Assembly (NCBI GenBank): GCA_947454695.1
Contig: CANGMW010000101.1
Span: 1 to 8,646 of the forward strand
Length of the DNA: 8,646 nt
Reading direction: 5' to 3'
DNA from: Comamonadaceae bacterium
GTDB taxonomy: Bacteria > Pseudomonadota > Gammaproteobacteria > Burkholderiales > Burkholderiaceae_C
Both the position numbers and the translations under genes were made by a program. The notes under the pieces are model-generated. The model was not told where the DNA came from, made no database searches, and was given only the letters and a program-made list of their open reading frames with translations. This document shows positions 7,060 through 8,646 of the stretch, one piece after another. Within the stretch, counting starts at the first letter, position 1. The number at the start of each line of letters is the position of its first letter.

Positions 7060-7062
7060 AAT
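7033..7062 (+). promoter_or_regulatory. Possible sigma70-type promoter of rpoH overlapping CIRCE
   Basis: A -10-like TAAAAT (7057-7062, five of six consensus positions) overlaps the right CIRCE arm. TTAGCA (7033-7038, four of six) in the left arm could act as -35 with an 18 bp spacer. HrcA bound to CIRCE would then cover the promoter. Transcription would start near 7069, giving a leader of about 20 nt. TTGACA at 6981 and TTGACG at 7009 are other -35 candidates but lack a good -10 at the right distance, so the assignment is tentative. Confidence 0.35.
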
Positions 7063-7074
7063 GAAGTTTGATTG

Positions 7075-7082
7075 AAAGGAGA
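7075..7082 (+). promoter_or_regulatory. rpoH ribosome binding site, decides the start
   Basis: AAAGGAGA is a strong Shine-Dalgarno sequence ending 6 nt before the ATG at 7089. It lies inside the longer in-frame reading that could begin at a TTG (7068), so the ATG is the true start. Confidence 0.85.
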
Positions 7083-7088
7083 CCTGCT

Positions 7089-8024
7089 ATGACCGTTCAA
7101 ACTGGCGCTTCTGCGTCGGCGCTGTCTGTGGCCAATCCTTGGGGCCTGGTGCCCCCTTTGGGCAATCTGGACGCCTACATCACCGCTGCAAACCGCCTTC
7201 CCATGCTCACGCTGGAAGAAGAGCAAGCCTTTGCCCGCAAATTGCGCGATGAGAATGATGTGGAAGCCGCTGGAAAGTTAGTGCTCTCTCACTTACGACT
7301 GGTGATTTCTGTATCCCGCCAATACTTGGGCTACGGCCTGCCCCACGCCGACCTGATCCAGGAAGGCAATGTGGGCCTGATGAAGGCCGTCAAACGCTTT
7401 GACCCTGACCAGGGCGTGCGCTTGGTGAGCTATGCCATGCACTGGATCAAGGCAGAAATCCACGAATACATTTTGAAAAACTGGCGCATGGTCAAGGTGG
7501 CCACCACCAAAGCCCAACGCAAGTTGTTCTTTAACCTGCGCTCCATGAAGCAGGGCTTCAAGGCCGATGCGCTCGATGGCGACACCCACCGCAACACCCT
7601 GAGCGAGCATGAAATTGACGTGATGGCCAAAGAGCTCAACGTCAAGCGCGAAGAGGTCATGGAGATGGAGACCCGCATGTCGGGGGGCGATGTCCTGCTC
7701 GACCCCAGTCCCTCGGACGATGGCGAAGAAGCTTATGGTCCTATTGCTTATTTGGCCGATGCCCTCCATGAGCCCACCGCGATGATCGAGGCGCACCAGC
7801 GCGATGTACTGGCCAGCGACGGCATTGCCGCCGCGCTGAACGTGCTGGACCCCCGCAGCCGCCGTATCGTGGAAGAGCGCTGGCTCAAGGTCAACGACGA
7901 CAACTCGGGCGGCATGACGCTGCATGATCTGGCCGATGAATATGGCGTGAGTGCTGAGCGGATTCGCCAGATTGAAGTGGCCGCCATGAAGAAAATGAAA
8001 GCGGCCTTGGCCGAATTTGCCTGA
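7089..8024 (+). CDS. rpoH: RNA polymerase heat-shock sigma factor RpoH (sigma-32)
   Basis: A 311-residue group 3 sigma factor that directs RNA polymerase to heat-shock promoters. Region 1.2/2.1 starts near residue 26 (LDAYITAANRLPMLTLEEE). Region 2 follows (about 65-135: LVLSHLRLVISVSRQYLGYG, DLIQEGNVGLMKAVKRFD, VSYAMHWIKAEIHEYIL). The RpoH box QRKLFFNLR (143-151), diagnostic of sigma-32 over sigma-70, is intact. Region 4 ends the protein with the helix-turn-helix MTLHDLADEYGVSAERIRQIE (276-296). Length is slightly above the 284 residues of E. coli RpoH; part of the difference is an extended N-terminus of about 10 residues and an acidic stretch near 205-215. A perfect CIRCE operator precedes it, so HrcA repression is expected in addition to any post-translational control. 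It is monocistronic, closed by a strong terminator. Confidence 0.97.
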   Translation: MTVQTGASASALSVANPWGLVPPLGNLDAYITAANRLPMLTLEEEQAFARKLRDENDVEAAGKLVLSHLRLVISVSRQYLGYGLPHADLIQEGNVGLMKAVKRFDPDQGVRLVSYAMHWIKAEIHEYILKNWRMVKVATTKAQRKLFFNLRSMKQGFKADALDGDTHRNTLSEHEIDVMAKELNVKREEVMEMETRMSGGDVLLDPSPSDDGEEAYGPIAYLADALHEPTAMIEAHQRDVLASDGIAAALNVLDPRSRRIVEERWLKVNDDNSGGMTLHDLADEYGVSAERIRQIEVAAMKKMKAALAEFA

Positions 8025-8048
8025 GCGCGCGACAACGACATCTCGCCC

Positions 8049-8075
8049 GCCCCGATCCCCTCGGGGCTTTTTTTT
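8049..8075 (+). terminator. Intrinsic terminator of rpoH
   Basis: GCCCCGA (8049-8055), loop TCCCC, TCGGGGC (8061-8067), then eight T (8068-8075). It is a perfect 7 bp GC-rich stem with a T run, beginning 24 bp after the rpoH stop. Confidence 0.93.
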
Positions 8076-8088
8076 GGGAACACCGCAC

Positions 8089-8646
8089 ATGAACACCTTT
8101 GAATTGATCAGACGCCTCTCGCGCCGTTCGGTGTTACCCCACTTAGCCCTGCTAGCCCTGCTGAGTGCGATGGCTACGCAGGTATCAGCGCAACCCTTTG
8201 CCCCCAAGGCCGCAGCCTGGCCCACCAAAACGGTGAAGATCATGGTGGGATTTCCGGCCGGCACATCACCTGATCTGGTGGCGCGCACGCTGGCCGAGCC
8301 TTTGTCCAAAGCGCTGGGACAAGCGGTGATTGTGGAAAACCATCCGGGCGCGGGCGGCAATATCGCGGCCGACTTGGTAGCCAAGTCCACCGACGGTCAC
8401 ACCCTGGGCGTGATGATCAACGGCAACCTCACGATTGCCAAACTGCTCAACCCGCTCACGCCCTATGAGCCCGCACGCGACCTGACGCCCATCAGTCTGA
8501 TCGGCACCGCACCGCTGGTGCTGGCCGCCCCGGCGGATGCACCGGGGACGAGCACCGCAGAATTTTTAAACGCTGCCCGTCAAGCCGGCAACCGTTGGAG
8601 TTACGGTTCACCCGGCGTGGGGACGGTGGGCCACATCGGCATGGAG
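8089..8646 (+). CDS. Bug/TctC-family periplasmic solute receptor (partial, 3' end beyond right edge)
   Basis: 186 codons of a tripartite tricarboxylate transporter receptor (Bug family), the periplasmic binding component that captures carboxylates or related small organic molecules. The family expands massively in Burkholderiales, often without linked membrane genes. After an export signal (about 1-34, cleavage after VSA) come the family marks WPTKTVKIMVGFPAGTSPDLVAR (44-66, with the usual PGG..D loop as PAGTSPD), LGQAVIVENHPGAGGNIAADLVAK (76-99) and DGHTLGVM. Only about the first 60 percent of a typical 320-residue receptor is seen. SRRSVLP at 11-17 resembles a Tat motif but is imperfect. 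The start codon lies only 13 nt after the T run of the rpoH terminator and has no good ribosome binding site. Ligand unknown. Confidence 0.92.
   Translation, partial: MNTFELIRRLSRRSVLPHLALLALLSAMATQVSAQPFAPKAAAWPTKTVKIMVGFPAGTSPDLVARTLAEPLSKALGQAVIVENHPGAGGNIAADLVAKSTDGHTLGVMINGNLTIAKLLNPLTPYEPARDLTPISLIGTAPLVLAAPADAPGTSTAEFLNAARQAGNRWSYGSPGVGTVGHIGME

Noticed and set aside
7068..7088. TTG start of rpoH at 7068
   Set aside because: The strong Shine-Dalgarno sequence at 7075-7082 lies within this stretch and serves the ATG at 7089.
7293..8390. Long minus-strand open frame (365 codons) antisense to rpoH and the receptor gene
   Set aside because: It lies opposite two confidently identified genes, crosses the rpoH terminator, and its translation (Gly/Ala/His/Val-rich, no motif) is what a high-GC antisense frame gives.

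Overview
The window looks like a chromosomal segment of a Burkholderiales betaproteobacterium, most likely a member of the Comamonadaceae. This rests on the moderately high GC, the Bug-type solute receptor, a beta/gamma-type RpoH sigma factor and the general style of the proteins. I could not search a database, so the genus is open.

Layout. Positions 1 to 6947 are all read on the minus strand. In order of transcription they are a PaaI/YdiI-type hotdog thioesterase (6947-6501), a small uncharacterised protein (6425-6198), the tRNA U34 hydroxylase TrhO (6183-5221), an MlaE-family ABC permease (5133-4384), a CHASE2 membrane sensor (4387-2684), a secreted caspase/metacaspase-like protein with a DUF4384 domain (2687-918), and an MCE/MlaD-family lipid-transport protein (877 to beyond the left edge). 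Positions 7089 to 8646 are read on the plus strand: the heat-shock sigma factor gene rpoH, a strong intrinsic terminator, and the 5' part of a Bug/TctC-type periplasmic receptor gene that runs off the right edge.

The part most worth attention is the minus-strand block 5133-1. Three envelope genes (permease, CHASE2 sensor, caspase) are joined by two ATGA overlaps, and the MCE protein follows 40 bp after the caspase gene with its own ribosome binding site. Two of the components of an MCE lipid transporter (permease and MCE protein) therefore bracket a sensor/protease pair whose main folded domains should both lie in the periplasm. The caspase has an intact His/Cys dyad, the Asp that sits two residues before the catalytic Cys in metacaspases, and a textbook EF-hand calcium loop. 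The CHASE2 protein ends in a cytoplasmic tail that matches none of the usual outputs. A working reading, which is inference, is an envelope-surveillance module tied to lipid transport.

The second notable item is a perfect CIRCE operator (TTAGCACTC, 9 bp, GAGTGCTAA) directly upstream of rpoH. It implies HrcA repression of the heat-shock sigma factor and so a hierarchy between the two heat-shock control systems. No RNA genes, insertion sequences, CRISPR arrays or large repeats were seen.
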